From: Epiperipatus broadwayi
Lineage: Eukaryota > Onychophora > Udeonychophora > Euonychophora > Peripatidae
Assembly: GCA_028023455.1 (NCBI GenBank)
Contig: JAQFVV010006306.1
Coordinates: 4,059,001-4,123,000 of the forward strand
Reading direction: 5' to 3'
Length of the DNA: 64,000 bases
Shown: positions 1 to 12,007 of the stretch, piece by piece
Layout: every line of letters starts with the position of its first letter
How positions within the stretch are numbered: the first letter of the stretch is position 1
Program-made: the position numbers and the translations under genes
The notes under the pieces: model-generated
The model's input: the letters and a program-made list of their open reading frames with translations, nothing else
Databases searched by the model: none
What the model was told of the DNA's origin: nothing

Positions 1-1309
1 AACTTCACCAGAAGTGAGTTTGATATTTAATGCCCAGTTTGTTTATGTTAATTAAAAGACCGATTTATTTTGTAATCTTCAATGATGAACTATTTAATAA
101 CTTACTAATAAATGAAATATTTGGAAAGTGTGGAAAACAATTTATATTTTAAATTTTAATTCTTGCCTTCCCTTTTATATTATGTTTTATGATTCATTCA
201 TTAATGGCCTAAGGTTTCTAAGGACTTTCTATTATTTCAGGGAGCCAATTACTTTAATCAGGATTTAAGTTATTATTTTTGTTAGTGATACACTATCTAT
301 CTATATATGTCTGAGGCATTATGTATTTATAGTTACAACCATTTCTTTATTATTGTTATTCTTGCTTTGCTACATACTTCTCAGGACCTTCGGAAGTTTA
401 AATATGACCAGTCCAATCCTTGACTCTCCCTTAATAGTAGTGGTATTTTTCTACTAGGGATTCTTTTTCCAGGCATTGCCATTAAGATGTGTATGGGAAG
501 TCCAGCACATCAAATCTATTATTATGATTATTTAGAGACATGTTTTGGCTGGAGGGCCAGCATTTCTCATCATCTAGATGTATTTACTAGAAATTTCCTT
601 TAGCAAAGTTACCCAGAAATGCACATCTTTCATATCCTGTTATCTATTTATCTATATTTATATATAAAATAGATTTATTGGTAATCTTTTAAAGAGGGCT
701 AATAATATTTTATTGCTGATTGGTTCTTGGCAGACCAATTGACAAATTTTACATTGTTATCAAAGCCGCATCAAAACAAATTCAAGAAATATAACCTAGT
801 TGTATAAACATAGCTCGAAATATTTTGTATAACAATAACCAATTCTTAATAAATTCCTGTAATATTATTATTTTATATAAGCTTAGTTTGTCATCACTCC
901 GAATCTCTAATGTTAATTACTCTATTTATTTATAATATTTCTTTGATTTAAAGTCACTTCTTTGTAATGTTGCCAGAAAGAATTATAATTATTACGGTTC
1001 AAACCATTAGTAATCGATATCAAATCATATTAGTACCGTTCTGCAATCGTCAGAATTCATTAAATCACTAATTCCTCATATAAACCCTTTATTATTTTGA
1101 GTCTCTATGTGAACCATGACTTCCAGCTGGGACCGAATAAAACCAAGGACTGCTAGTGTCATCACAAATATTATCCATTAGTCAGAGAGGCAATAGTTCA
1201 GGCAATTAGGTTAGGATTCACCATTCCCCTGACATCTGTATCTTGTGTATGGTTGGATTCGAGGTACTTGTGCTTGGATTATTGGCCTTGTTGAATGAAT
1301 ACACGATTT
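1..1309. other. AT-rich non-repeat stretch, no convincing gene
   Basis: No recognised element. Two short frames follow acceptor-like AG sites on the plus strand (open 473-603 and 734-794), but neither has a partner exon or recognisable protein, so they are not called. Confidence 0.4.
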
Positions 1310-1765
1310 TGACCGGCACAATATGAAGAAAATAAACAATCAACACACATATATTGTGCTAAACCAGCACTCATTTGGTCCTGATCATCATCTCCCTCAC
1401 ATACATATAATCAGTGTTCAGTTTATATTAAAAGTCATCATGGGTTTGACAATAAGATAGGCATCAACAAGGGCTTTGAATGTTCCATCATCACATTTTC
1501 AGTGATATGGATGTTTGAAGAGTTGGAGAGTAGAGAGGATTGAAGCCTATCAATTAAAGTTGAAGATTTGTTGTCTTAATATAGTATGTGTGGGAGATGA
1601 TAATCTAGACCAATTGATGAGTGCTGGTTCAGCATGAAATACATATATTGGAGATCATTTATCTTTTTCACATGTATGTGATTATGTGTATTGGTCATAT
1701 AAGATGCAGTGGAGAGCTATAAGGAGCTTGAAAATCTGAGTTCAAATCCCTTCTAACTATCTAAT
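1310..1765. repeat. C-family ribozyme repeat, inverted dimer
   Basis: A minus-oriented arm (about 1,320-1,420) and a plus-oriented arm (about 1,560-1,760) share the C-family body and face each other. The minus arm has lost most of the ribozyme core. The plus arm keeps it, followed by a tRNA-like stretch ending in a B-box-like GAGTTCAAATCCC near 1,740. Confidence 0.6.
1610..1651 (+). ncRNA. hammerhead ribozyme, C family (decayed)
   Basis: Stem I CCAA/TTGG, stem II GTGCTG/CAGCAT, GAAA and stem III ATA/TAT with A as the cleavage base are all visible. The first core base is T instead of C (TTGATGA), which should abolish activity. Confidence 0.6.
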
Positions 1766-1887
1766 GAAAAGTAAACAAAATCAAGGCATATAAAGAGTAA
1801 ATACAGCAATTTTTTTTCTGTATTTGCAGTGTAATTAAATAACTTAAAGCAATTTACACTATAGTAGTTTCATGCAATTTTAGAAGT

Positions 1888-2703
1888 TGCTGTGTCCAGC
1901 CACACTCTCTTGCCTGCTGGATTGCAAATATATATATATATAACACAAACAATTGCTAATTAATGAGGCAGCTCGGTAAGTACATTGAAATAAGAATTTA
2001 TTTACAGAGTTAAACGAAGATAATCAATCTTGTTTAATATATACATGTATGACGATTATATAAAAAAACAATAAGGGCCCAAAGGCATAGCAAACTAATA
2101 ATAAGATCAAGACGACCTGTTTACAGTTCCTAAGTTTACTTTCGAACATCCCGAGGTAAACTTCTCCGTAAGGCTAAGTGAAGGAGGAAGCTGACTGGGG
2201 TACCCAAGGAAATGGCACATCTGCCTTTCAAGAGCTTCACTTAGCAAGTGTCCAGATTCAGTTCTATTCTAGATGTGTTTTTTTCTCTCTCATTGTTTTT
2301 AGAGTAGACTCTCTTGATTGGCCATCCAGTGTCCACGTGGTGGTCATCTCTTTAGTTACATTATTCTATTCCTGATCAGATAATCCAATTACCTTAGAAT
2401 TGTCTATTTTAAGCAATGGTTTTGTTTACATTATCTTAATCTTTTGCTTGCATTAATCTAACTTTCTTGATAAGTTAGTTTATAGTTTTTCATTAAACTA
2501 TTTAATTAGTCTAATGCTTTTATAAAATATTGTGAATGCCATTGGCATCCACGCACATAAATTTAGTTTACTGTAATATCATTTATAACTTATTTTGTGC
2601 ACATATAAATATACACACACACAGACATCTGTTTTTTCAATTATAATTATTTAATTAATAATAAGAATTTTGTGTATACATAAATACACACACACATTTA
2701 GCA
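1888..2703 (-). repeat. 3' LTR of gypsy element
   Basis: An 816-bp terminal repeat starting TGCTGTGTCC and ending TTTAGCA on the plus strand. It matches 4,527-4,667 plus 6,559-7,236 almost base for base with small indels. Confidence 0.85.
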
Positions 2704-2830
2704 TACCTCCCCCAAGTTCAGAGATTAGCGTTTTAGTTTTTACTGTTCTCTGAACTTAGCACGTAATTACTGACGTGGGAGGGAATTTTTCTTTCTCTCT
2801 TAGAACGTTGAGGGATGTCCGATTCCGCGT

Positions 2831-3187
2831 CTAAAGCATTACTTTTATCAGAAATGGCTGCAGTGTTTGTTGTATGCTTTCATCTTTACGCAATTGATTT
2901 ATGTGTTTGCGTAACACTCTTCTGTCCTCCAATCGGATGGACACAACTTGCTTGGTTAAGTGACGTACGATTTCAGCCTTATTCCAAAATCTGTCAATTT
3001 TGTTTCTAACCCATACATGTTCTCCAGATACAAATTTGTAGTTTGGGACAGATACTTCATACTCTTCAGGTGACCTACTTTCTGCAAGCTTGGTCCGCAA
3101 TCTACGATCTAGATCTTTCTGTGGGGTTGATTTCTCGACTATGGCTGGGTGTTTTCGCACACGATTGATAGTTTTTACGTTTTTCAA
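2831..3187 (-). pseudogene. integrase C-terminal fragment (Ty3/gypsy)
   Basis: 118 residues remain open. Around residues 50-63 is the F-x-x-GE-x-VWVR strand typical of gypsy integrase tails, followed by a FWNKAEIV segment and a basic end containing HINQLRK, matching the small C-terminal DNA-binding fold after the catalytic core. The HHCC and DDE parts are absent because the element is deleted upstream. The apparent start Met is only the first Met after the deletion and not a true start. Function in the parent element: joining of cDNA to the target. Confidence 0.75.
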
Positions 3188-3273
3188 TAAACATTATGAG
3201 GTCATTATTTTTGCCCATCGATCACAGCCAATGAGGGGATTTATCGGGGCGTGAATTATATATAACGGCAATT

Positions 3274-3759
3274 TTACTTTTTTGCCATTATAAGAAGTAA
3301 CTGGAGCTGAATTGCTCCATTAATCTTTATGGCCTTGCCATTGATGTCCCGTGCTTTAAATTTGGTATGCATAAGCTGTGTCATATCTACTACGATGGTT
3401 TTCCAATCTTTAAAAGACAGTAAAGACACTCCACTACCATTGTCAATTTCCATCAATAAGGTTTTTCCAAAAATTTTGACAGTCATTTCAAATTTCGGTG
3501 ATTGGTCCAAAGGCACATTATTAATCACCGAAAATTCCTCTTGCTTAGGTTTTTTAGTAAAATGCTCTTGGCTACTATTTTTTGTATAATTATCAACTTT
3601 TTTATTTCGGCACATTTTTTGCAAATGGCCAACTTTATTACTGTGTTTATAGCGCTGGTCCTTATAAAAACACTCATGTGTCGTGTGACCTAATTTTCCG
3701 CAGCAAAAGCACTTAATTCTACTTTTCTTAATATCAATTACTTCACTTTGATCAGGCAA
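3274..3759 (-). pseudogene. gag nucleocapsid plus protease fragment
   Basis: Residues 17-30 form a CCHC zinc knuckle (C-x2-C-x4-H-x4-C). A second knuckle at 37-50 has lost its first two cysteines (Y and S in their place). At 106-108 the aspartic protease triad reads DNG instead of D-T/S-G, within MEIDNGSGVSLL, so the protease is probably dead. A stop at 3274-3276 ends the frame shortly after, before any RT. Gag and pol were probably one frame or close neighbours in the parent. Confidence 0.8.
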
Positions 3760-3849
3760 TCTTCTTTCAGGTTTGTCGACATTGTGGATTTCATAAGGAT
3801 TGTTTGTCCACTATTTTCATGGCCACAAATTCTTTAGCTTGCTATAATA

Positions 3850-4318
3850 GAAGTTCGTGAACTATGCCAAGTTTGATAGATAGTTTATAATTGATATCTG
3901 TATCTGCCAATAACTGCTATCTCAGACTGTCACTGCTCATACCACATAAAAATTTTTTGAGGACAGCTTCCTCCAGGTATGAGTCGTAAATGCAGTTTTT
4001 TGCGAGTTCACACAGGGCAGTATCATATTCTTGAGTTCGCTCATTCTTGCCTTGTCAGTGATTTCTGAAGTGGAGTCTGGCAATGTGTCTAGACTCACGT
4101 GGATTAAAATAGTCAGCCAAATGACCTTTGATCTGTTCGAATGTTAATTCTTCCGGGGTTTTGGGTTCGCAAAGCCTGTTTGCAATTTGGGTGACCCCTT
4201 TTCCAGCCAAACCCAATAAAGTTGTTGTTTTACATTTATCATCCTTTACTCTGTTAATAATTAAGTTTCTTGATTTGTTGGATGTACAGGGACCACTCAC
4301 TTGCCTCTCTGATGTCAA
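3850..4318 (-). pseudogene. gag capsid remnant (Ty3/gypsy)
   Basis: The reading frame 4318-4055 has the usual gypsy capsid features: a CEPKTPEELTFEQI segment, then HLADYFNPRESRHIARLHFRNH, resembling the part where many small gag proteins have 'L..H..P......RF.F'. After an in-frame stop the same frame continues with QGKNERTQEYDTALCELAK and a conserved-looking FLCGM segment, so the stop is a mutation and not the gene end. Coding upstream of 4318 is lost. Confidence 0.65.
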
Positions 4319-4506
4319 ATTCAGATATTGCCGGCTGCATTACGATGATTTAGTCAATTTAGAAAAAAAAAATAGAAATATCTTTTTTAGTAATTTATCC
4401 ACTCACGAAATCAATTAATTAGACGCTGATCTATTCGGCTGTCAATGCTCTAATTGTTATTACTGACAATTCCGCAATTTTCTGGGGATTAAGACCATTG
4501 AGATTC

Positions 4507-4524
4507 GTAATCAAGACTGTGCCA
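4507..4524 (-). other. putative primer-binding site
   Basis: On the minus strand, two bases after the 5' LTR end, the sequence begins TGGCACAGTCTTGATT, with the TGG expected opposite a tRNA CCA end. Which tRNA cannot be told here. Confidence 0.4.
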
Positions 4525-4526
4525 AT

Positions 4527-7236
4527 TGCTGTGTCCAGTGGCACTCTATTGCCTGCTGAATTGGAAATATATATATAACACAAATAATTGCTAATTAATG
4601 AGGCAGCTCGGCAAGCACATTTAAATAAGAATTTATTTACAGAGTTAAACGAAGATAATCTTGTTTAATATTGTAATGGATGCTTCAAAACACCATTACA
4701 TAACTGAAGTTTTATAGGGGTGAAGAAAACAAAATAAATTTTTTTAAAAAGATTTGTTTGTAAAACTTGATTAAAAGTTTTTTTTGTTATGCTTGTACAA
4801 ATATATATGTAGGTACGTGGGAATTGTATTTTAATACCACAGTTATATTTGGTTTTTAATTTTGATTTAAAAAAAAAAAAGAAAACTAAGATTACTTTTT
4901 TTTAAAAAATTTATGTAAAGGTAAATGGTATAAATAAATTGCTTTTTGGATTTGGGGATTTAGATTGATAAGAATAATTAAAAAGAAAGAAAACAAAAAG
5001 AAAAGAATTTTTTCATTAGTTAATTCCTAGATCTGTAAAAGGCAATTTATTTCGTTAATTAGATAACTATTGTTAGCTAGATAGAGAATTTTTAAATTTT
5101 AATTGAAAAGAAAAAGTTTTTGTAATTGGTTCAAGATATTAGATATGATTCAACTATAACAGGCTTAATCAGGCAATTGTATTATTTTTTCACTAACTCT
5201 GGGATATTTCCACCAACTCTGAGAAACTTGCACAAACGATTCCTGCCAAAAATACTGGGAAAGAACGATTCCTGCATATTCCGAAAGCAAAGCCGATCCA
5301 GCAATTCTGTTTAGAATGAATGCTAAACCTACAGCAAAAATATTTTCTTCAACTATGATGTGCTAAGCTTCTCGCCAGAATAAGTTCGGATGCCTTGCAT
5401 CTCCATTAACTGCCTATAATGTCATAAGAACCGGCTACAAAGAAACCACTAACTGACTCGCCCAAGCCTACCATCAGGGAATCCAGATTAATGGTTCATA
5501 TTCAAGAAGTCTAGTGCACTAGAGTTTAACTAAATTATTAAGGTACCTTATGTTCCACAATTTAAATAATTTTGTTGTCTTAGATTTGTTTTCTTTTTTT
5601 TAAATATAAATGTTTTTCAAGTTGTATCTTATGTAATTCGGTTTCTGTGTGCTTGATATTTTTTTTTATTTTTAATGAGTGCTAGTTTCAAACTTATTAC
5701 TGTCTGTCCTATTTAAATCTTAGTAAGTAAAATAGTATAGTTTTATTTATAATCTCACAATCCTTTTTATTATAGAAAGCCGTCTGGATATTACAGAGTA
5801 TTTTAATTGACTTCTGGCTCGTGACCCATTTTATTATTAGTTCTACTTATGTCGTGAAACTTTAATTATTTATAATAGACTATTATTGTTACTTGTATTT
5901 CTTTAAGCTTCCAATTCGTTTATTAGGGGCACGTATGGTCATTTTAACCCTCTCAATAGGTAGATCATGAGCTCCTAGCGTTTCTCACTCAGAGGAAGGT
6001 CAATCGATTGAAAGTAATAACTTTCAACACTCTTTTTATTATTATTAATGTTTTGGAAGCTACCTTCGCATTTCTTCTGTTTCGATATAAGCTTGCATAA
6101 ATCTCAAATACGGAGATCCAGCCTTTTCCTAACTATGGGTTATAAGCAGGAAGCTAACCTCCCTTTTCTTACATGAGATCACTGTATACTTACTAATGCT
6201 TCTGCTACTGTCAGTCGCTCTCAAAGCCATATAAAATATTTTAGTTTAATTTTGACGAATGTACGTATAGTACATATTTTAAGTGTGCTTTAAAGATTAT
6301 TATTTAGATTTATGTTTATTTAATCATACTCATAATAAAATTATTTATTTATTCATTTATTTAGTTGATTTTGTTTTCTGTTGCTACCTTTCCAACTCTC
6401 TGAGCAAAACATAATCTTATTTGCTTGATTGAGCTAGTCCGGCGCATTCGATTCGCATGTCCTGTCCACCCTTAAAATAAATGTCGTTCCGATTTTTGGA
6501 CTAGTGGCGTCCTCATGCTCAGGATATGCGAATCCAAAGCTTTCGTCCGGTACAATATATACATATATGATGATTATATAAATAATAATAAGAGCCCGAA
6601 TGCATAGCAAAATAATAATAAGATCAATACGACCTGATTACAGTTCCTAAGTTTACTTTTGAACGTCCGGAGGTAAACTTCTCCGCAAGGCTTAAGTGAA
6701 GGAGGGAGCTGACTGGGGCACCTGAGGAAATGGCACATCTGTCTTTCAAGAGCTTCACTTAGCAAATGTCCAGATTCAGCTCTATTCTAGATGTGCTTTT
6801 TCTCTTTCCTTGTTTTTAGAGTAGACTCCCTTGACTGGCCATCCGCTGTCCATGTGGTGGTCATCTCTTTAGTTACAACATTCTATCCCTGATCAGATAA
6901 TGCAATTACCTTAGAATTGTCTATTTTAAGCAATGGCTTTGTTTACATTATCTTAATCCTTTGCTTGCATTCATCTAACTTTCTTGATAAGTTAGTTTAT
7001 AGTTTTTCATTAATTAAACTATTTAATTAGTCTAATGCTTTTATAAAATATTGTGAATGCCATTGGCATCCACGCACATACATTTAGTTTACCGTTATAT
7101 CATTTATAACTTATTTTGTGTATATATATATAAATATACACACACAATTAGAATTCCGTTTAGTTTTCAATTATAATTATTATTTAACTAATAATACGTA
7201 TTTTGTGTATACATAAATATAGACACACATTTAGCA
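4527..7236 (-). repeat. 5' LTR of gypsy element, interrupted
   Basis: Matches the 816-bp partner LTR in two blocks once the insertion at 4672-6554 and its 4-bp duplication are removed (about 823 bp). Confidence 0.85.
4672..6554 (+). mobile_element. solo-LTR-like insertion nested in the gypsy LTR
   Basis: This 1,883-bp block begins TGTAATGG and ends CCGGTACA and is flanked by ATAT on both sides (4668-4671, 6555-6558). Removing it restores continuity with the other LTR exactly. The TG...CA ends, a 4-bp duplication, absence of coding sequence and an AATAAA about 80 bp before the right end fit a lone LTR of another retrotransposon. A short inverted repeat (TGTAATGG/CCATTACA) sits at the left end. 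A non-LTR or DNA element is less likely. Confidence 0.6.
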
Positions 7237-7241
7237 GAAGT

Positions 7242-8328
7242 TAATTCCAATAATAATATTCTGATTTTATGAATTTGAATCTAAGATACTTAGTATCTTC
7301 TGTTTTCTAATTTAAAGTGAAAAGATATCTTTCTGTTCCTCGGTAAATCAAGTTCTGCATTGTAAATCATAGTTTGAATCTTGTATATCACTACATATAA
7401 CATGTAAATTCAAAGATTACTATTATGTTAATAAATCATATTTTGAGAAAAAAAGATATCAGTTTGATCCTAATTATTACAATCAAAAAATGTAATGATT
7501 AGAAATCATAAGAATAAACAAATTTTCTAATACTTTTTGTTATATATATTTAGTATATATAAATTTAAATCCACTATTATTTTGATCTATGAATCCACGT
7601 TATTTATATATGTCTGTATCTATAGATAGATGTTCATGCTGTCATAATGTATAAGTCCCCCCCTCCCTCTTTACATTTAAAAATAATAATTCCTACAGGC
7701 ATTAAAAATATATTAAGTACAGTATTATAATAATAACGTAGCTTACACCACGGCGCATGCGCTTTACAGATGGAGCGCTATTTATAATGAATAAATTATA
7801 TGAAAAAGAAAAAAGAGAAACATTGTTTTTCATAATTGAAATTTAATTATTTCCAATGAGGCTCAGTGAATTAACTGGAATAATTGGTAAAATAAGTTTT
7901 ATAAAACCTTTATCTTCACTGTCATTTAAAATGTTAATTGATTAATGAGTTTTTATTATCTTGTTTAAAATATTCTAATTTTAAAATGACTGTAGAAACA
8001 ATTTAAAGGATCATTAGAGTTAATAAAAAATATTTAATTAAAACATAAAAGAAGTAAAATTATTTACAATAAACACAGTATTAAATCATAATTCTATTTT
8101 TTTTAAATTTTTTTGATAGTTCATTTTTAGAAAGAAATTTGAACTAAAGCATAAAGAAAATTTTACATATTAAAATAGTATGTACATTTGAATTTATTTC
8201 TATATTTAACTATTTTTATTATATAGTGTTGAAGCTTATTTGTGATAATATCTTTAAAAACAAGAAATGGAGTTTTTTTCCTAACAAAGACTGACTAACA
8301 ATTTAAATTCTAACTTAATAAAAACTCA
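7242..8328. other. AT-rich spacer with one GC palindrome
   Basis: No gene or known repeat. The perfect 10-base palindrome GCGCATGCGC at 7753-7762, followed by AGCGCT, stands out in very AT-rich surroundings and equals the core of an NRF-1-type site. There is no adjoining exon. Confidence 0.35.
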
Positions 8329-8590
8329 AGCTTAGGCTTTGGGTTGGTATTTTTAGATCTAGTGTCTGAACCGACCCTGGCACCTCTCTGAAGAGTGCCA
8401 AAGCACGAAACCATGGTCAGGCCAGGCGTTTGGGGGGGGGGGGGTCCTGACAGAGATATTTTAAGTGCTGACTCTGGCTAAGCATTTATCACAAAGCTTG
8501 TTGAGGAATTGGCAATCCTCATTGTTTATAACTTACAAGCTTAAGAGATAGGGTCATGTGCTCTATGACTCTTATTTTGACTACTTAACA
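8329..8590 (+). mobile_element. E-family ribozyme repeat, copy 1
   Basis: Shares with 14478-14725 the ribozyme, a G-rich run (13 G at 8433-8445), a TCCTGACAGAGATATTTTAA block and the ending GGGTCATGTG then CTATGACTCTTATTTTGACTA. Its 5' part is related to the B family. It is short and non-coding. Confidence 0.7.
8376..8426 (+). ncRNA. hammerhead ribozyme, E family
   Basis: Core CTGAAGA (8388-8394), stem II GTGC/GCAC with loop CAAA, GAAA (8407-8410), stem III ACC/GGT inside palindrome ACCATGGT, cleavage after GTC. Stem I starts TCT/AGG and appears to extend through an outer helix CCTGG (8376-8380) / CCAGG (8422-8426). All invariant core bases are present. Confidence 0.85.
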
Positions 8591-8837
8591 TTCATATGTT
8601 TAAAGATAATTACTTCATAGATGATGGATTCGAATTGTAATTATAGATTTTTGCTACTAAAACAACCTATTATGCCTTCTTCAAACCTTAGAATATTAAG
8701 CATATCTTTACCGCCCCCACTCCCCACACACATTAAAATATTCTTCAATTTGTTTTCTTCAGCTTTTAAAACTACAAGTTGAATAAAAATATTATTTTTA
8801 CGTGCAACTTAGTTTCTTATGAAGTATATATATAGAG

Positions 8838-9225
8838 GGTTTGAACTCAGACTTTCAGACCATCCTCAAACATCCATGCTATCTCATACCACTGATATCC
8901 TTGATCATAAAAGATAAATAATCATCAATATACATATTTCATGCTAAACCAGCACTCGTCAGTTGGTCCAGATCATCATCTCTTCACATATATACAATCA
9001 AAGCTCAGCTTATATTAAGATAGGCAATCTTCATACCTTAATGAACAGGCTTCAAACCACTCCACCTCACAACTCTTTAGCTATCCATTTCATTGAAAAT
9101 CTGATGATGGAACGCTCAAGCCCACCTAAGTGCCAACCTTCTCATCCTATCTATGTCGACCACAAATCAATCTAACCCCTCATGTACAGAGCATAATCCA
9201 TTTACATACATATACGAGGGATGAT
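8838..9225 (-). repeat. C-family ribozyme repeat
   Basis: A near-complete single copy. Read on the minus strand it runs from a GATCATCCCTCG-like head through a body with CTGATGATGG... spacing, then ribozyme, then a tRNA-like tail whose antisense reads GGGTTTGAACTCAGAC at the low-coordinate end. Confidence 0.65.
8925..8966 (-). ncRNA. hammerhead ribozyme, C family
   Basis: CCAA, core CTGACGA, stem II GTGCTG.../..AGCAT, GAAA, stem III ATA/TAT. Stem I pairs CAA with TTG but the fourth pair is lost. The core is intact. Confidence 0.65.
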
Positions 9226-10640
9226 CAGACCTTAAATTTAGCACTATATTTTGAAATATGAATTTTTCTACAGTATAGGTTTTTTCATACCTGCACTTCT
9301 ATATGTAATATATAGGTGTACACAACTGACAACAGTTTTAGATTACTAATTACGATGTTTTCTTTCATAGAATCTATGAGTTAAATGCTTACAATATAGT
9401 TTTAATCTTATAAGTTCTTTTATCCATGTGCTTAAATAATAAAATATATGCCATTATAAAATAATTGAAAATAATATAATAAAAAACGATCTTCAAAATG
9501 TTTATTTTTTTATAACTATATATAATCTTTTTATGTGTAGTAAAGATATTTACATACATATTATACAAATATTTAGACCGAACCCCCTTCCTCTGTACAT
9601 GTCTCTGCCCATACTTTTGGCACAGTTAATATATTGAATTCCACAGTGACATCATAAATATATCTACTATATGTGTATCACCTAATTTGGTTATATTATA
9701 TCATATTGACCTGGATGATGATGATCAAACTACTAGTTGGATATATTACCTGACTATCTTACATCACAGTGATATACAGAAGGTAAAGCAACAAATTTTC
9801 ACAACCAAAAAGCATCATTGCTGAAAGAATGCTTTTGGAAATCTCTGTGGCAACTTCATAAGAACATATAATACTCTCAACTACTCATATACACATACTT
9901 TTTCTCAGGGTGTATGTATGATAAACAATTTCTAACTAGATTTGGAATGAAAGTGAGAAAACCGATAACTATGTTAAAAATGCGGAAACAAAAAAAAAAA
10001 CCAATTTATTTACAATAACTACAGTATTTACAATCACTGTAATCTATACCTATGCAAATCAAATGAATATAAGTAAATATTAAGATGGATGTATATATAT
10101 TGAAGAAATGTCATTTAATTTGACTGAATTTAATCTCACTAGCTATGATATGATTACATATACTATTGAATTCCACCACTACACAATTATTATCAATTAA
10201 CAAACAAATATATTAACACATAATATTAATAAATATTAAAATATATATAATTTTTAAAATCAATGAAAAGAAATTAAATATTAAAATATATGTGATAATA
10301 ACTTTTAACATTAACAAAAAGAAAATAAATATTAAATATGTTATGATCTCTTTTTAAAGATCTATTCTCTAAAAAAAATTGATCGAATCCAATACTTTCA
10401 GAATTCTGATTTTTTAATTACTAGTCAATTAGAATAGATGTCCAAATCTTTGGGATATTTAATGTACACAGAAGTCACTCTCAAGAAAAATTCAATGCTT
10501 CGTCCCATTTTTATCTTCTTTAACTATTCTTCATTGTTATTAGGTATAATGATGCTACATATGGATTGTATGTCAATCATGGATAAGTTTAAATAGAATG
10601 ATCAAAAGACAATAAGCAGCTGAGTAGTTCTTATTTCACT
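9226..10640. other. AT-rich spacer
   Basis: Long A/T runs and short simple repeats. No supported gene, splice pair or repeat family member was seen. Confidence 0.5.
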
Positions 10641-10649
10641 AGTTGTTGA

Positions 10650-11370
10650 TACAGGCAGGAAAAATTAGCAAAATTCTCTATATAGTAGTGCCATTCAGTG
10701 CAAGCCAGAGTAATCAATGGATGCAAGAAGGTTTGTACATAAAATCTCTATCTAGTGCCTACGCAACCTATACCCCGACTAGTTTCTAGCTTATGGCTTT
10801 CATCAGTGAAGAGCCTTGGATCTGAGAGCACTGCACCTAGATCTTAGGATCTAATGCAATCCTCCAGCAGCCACATTTTATCTCTACTTAACTATAAAAC
10901 TATGAGTCTAAAATTGAAAACATAATATTTTCAATCCAAGCTCATTAGCTCATATAGTCATATAGGTTTGAACTCAGTTCAGTAACCATACATTTTGATA
11001 TCTGGTTCTTTAATAACCATAGCCACCACTATCCTATTTAGACAGGATTGGTATTAAACCACTGAACCTCACATAATCACCATTTCTTATGCTTGCTCAA
11101 GCTGCTAAAACAAGCAAAACTCTCCATGCAGTAGTTCCAGTCAGTGCAAGCCAGAGTAATCAATAGATGCAAGAAGGTTTGTGCAGTTGGTAGAACATTC
11201 AATTTAGATTTGGAAAGTCCCAGGAACGATTCCGTTCTTGAGCAATAAAACCTTATGTGCTTGGGTTTTTTCACTAGATAGGGATTTTATACACAAACCT
11301 TCTTGCATCCTTTGATTACTCTGGCTTGCACTGAGTGGCACTACTGTATGGAGAGTTTTGCCTGTTTTAA
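10650..11370 (-). repeat. A-family ribozyme repeat, one unit plus a foldback unit
   Basis: The edge GCAAAA-CTC-...-GTAGT recurs at about 10,670 and 11,114, giving a direct period near 444 bp. The first unit holds the ribozyme. The second is a foldback: 11,114-11,184 pairs with 11,281-11,360, and its middle is replaced by a tRNA-like piece (GTTGGTAGAAC... then GAACGATTCC). Confidence 0.65.
10773..10813 (-). ncRNA. hammerhead ribozyme, A family (partly decayed)
   Basis: CTGATGA, stem II GCC/GCT, GAAA and ACTAGTC are kept. The base after the cleavage site is changed, so stem I is weakened. Confidence 0.6.
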
Positions 11371-11584
11371 CAGCTTTAGGAAGCGTAAGAAATGGTGATG
11401 ATGTGATGTTTAAAAATTGGGAGGAGACTACATAGTTTCAGATTTTGATGGATGACCAGCATATTAATAAAAAGTATTATTCCATCATGGTGAGATTTTC
11501 ATCCGTAGTATCTTTCTATATATTAGCTTCATGAACAGCTAGGAGATGCTGTTCTGGACAGCTCAATTCTTATGAATGTCATTA
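11371..11584. other. spacer below the 11.6-kb exon candidate
   Basis: If the exon at 11,585-11,803 is real this is its 3' flank. No clear AATAAA just after the stop. Confidence 0.3.
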
Positions 11585-11803
11585 TTAAAATCTCTTATAT
11601 GATTGATATGATTCACGTGTTGATTCTTCTTTAGTTTTCTTTGCAAGCTCAATCTCTTTTTTTAATTTCTTTCCTCTGTCTTTGTCTGTGTAAATGACAG
11701 TAAATCCTTTCTGGTGTCTATCGCCCAATTTACATCCCCTATCCACAATAAACTCAACAACAGAAGTAACTTTACAATTTTTGCCTCTTCGAATTAATTT
11801 TAA
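11585..11803 (-). CDS. candidate terminal exon, unrecognised protein
   Basis: Seventy-two codons without a stop, then TAA, on the minus strand, with no ATG at its start. The peptide is not low-complexity: it contains CKVTSVVEFIVDRGCKLGDR, then GFTVIYTDKDRGKKLKKEIE and a charged helical end (LAKKTKEESTRESYQSYKRF). An AG (11,804-11,805) precedes it but lacks a good pyrimidine tract. An alternative start lies after a nearer AG around residue 7. The amino-acid mix and even codon use argue for real or recently real coding sequence. I do not recognise the family. It could be the last exon of a minus-strand gene or a fragment of an unrecognised element. Confidence 0.4.
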   Translation of the reverse strand, partial: LKLIRRGKNCKVTSVVEFIVDRGCKLGDRHQKGFTVIYTDKDRGKKLKKEIELAKKTKEESTRESYQSYKRF

Positions 11804-12007
11804 CTAACTAGATTTTTTTAAAATACCAAAATAGCATTATTTTGTCTTTGCAAAACAAAAAAACTTTTTATATTTTATAAGTATGTTCAATTCTTATTGA
11901 TTTCTTTAGCAATTTATTATAAGTGTTTTCATATTTATTAATAACATATAATGTACTTTACTAAAAAAAATTTCTGAAAATTGAATAAAGAAAAATAAAT
12001 ATTACAG

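Larger units (their letters stand above)
1888..7236 (-). mobile_element. Ty3/gypsy LTR retrotransposon, internally deleted
   Basis: Two LTRs flank a 1.8-kb interior read on the minus strand, and GAAGT is duplicated on both sides (1883-1887 and 7237-7241), so this is one insertion. Interior order is gag, zinc knuckle, protease, then directly the integrase C-terminus. Reverse transcriptase, RNase H and the integrase core are deleted. A polypurine tract (GGGGGAGGTA on the minus strand, 2704-2713) abuts the 3' LTR. The element cannot move by itself. Family assignment rests on the gag-PR-(RT-RH)-IN order implied by the surviving pieces. Confidence 0.85.

Noticed and set aside
473-794. Two open frames after acceptor-like AG sites (473-603, 734-794)
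   Set aside because: Single-exon evidence only, no linked donor or partner, no recognisable protein.
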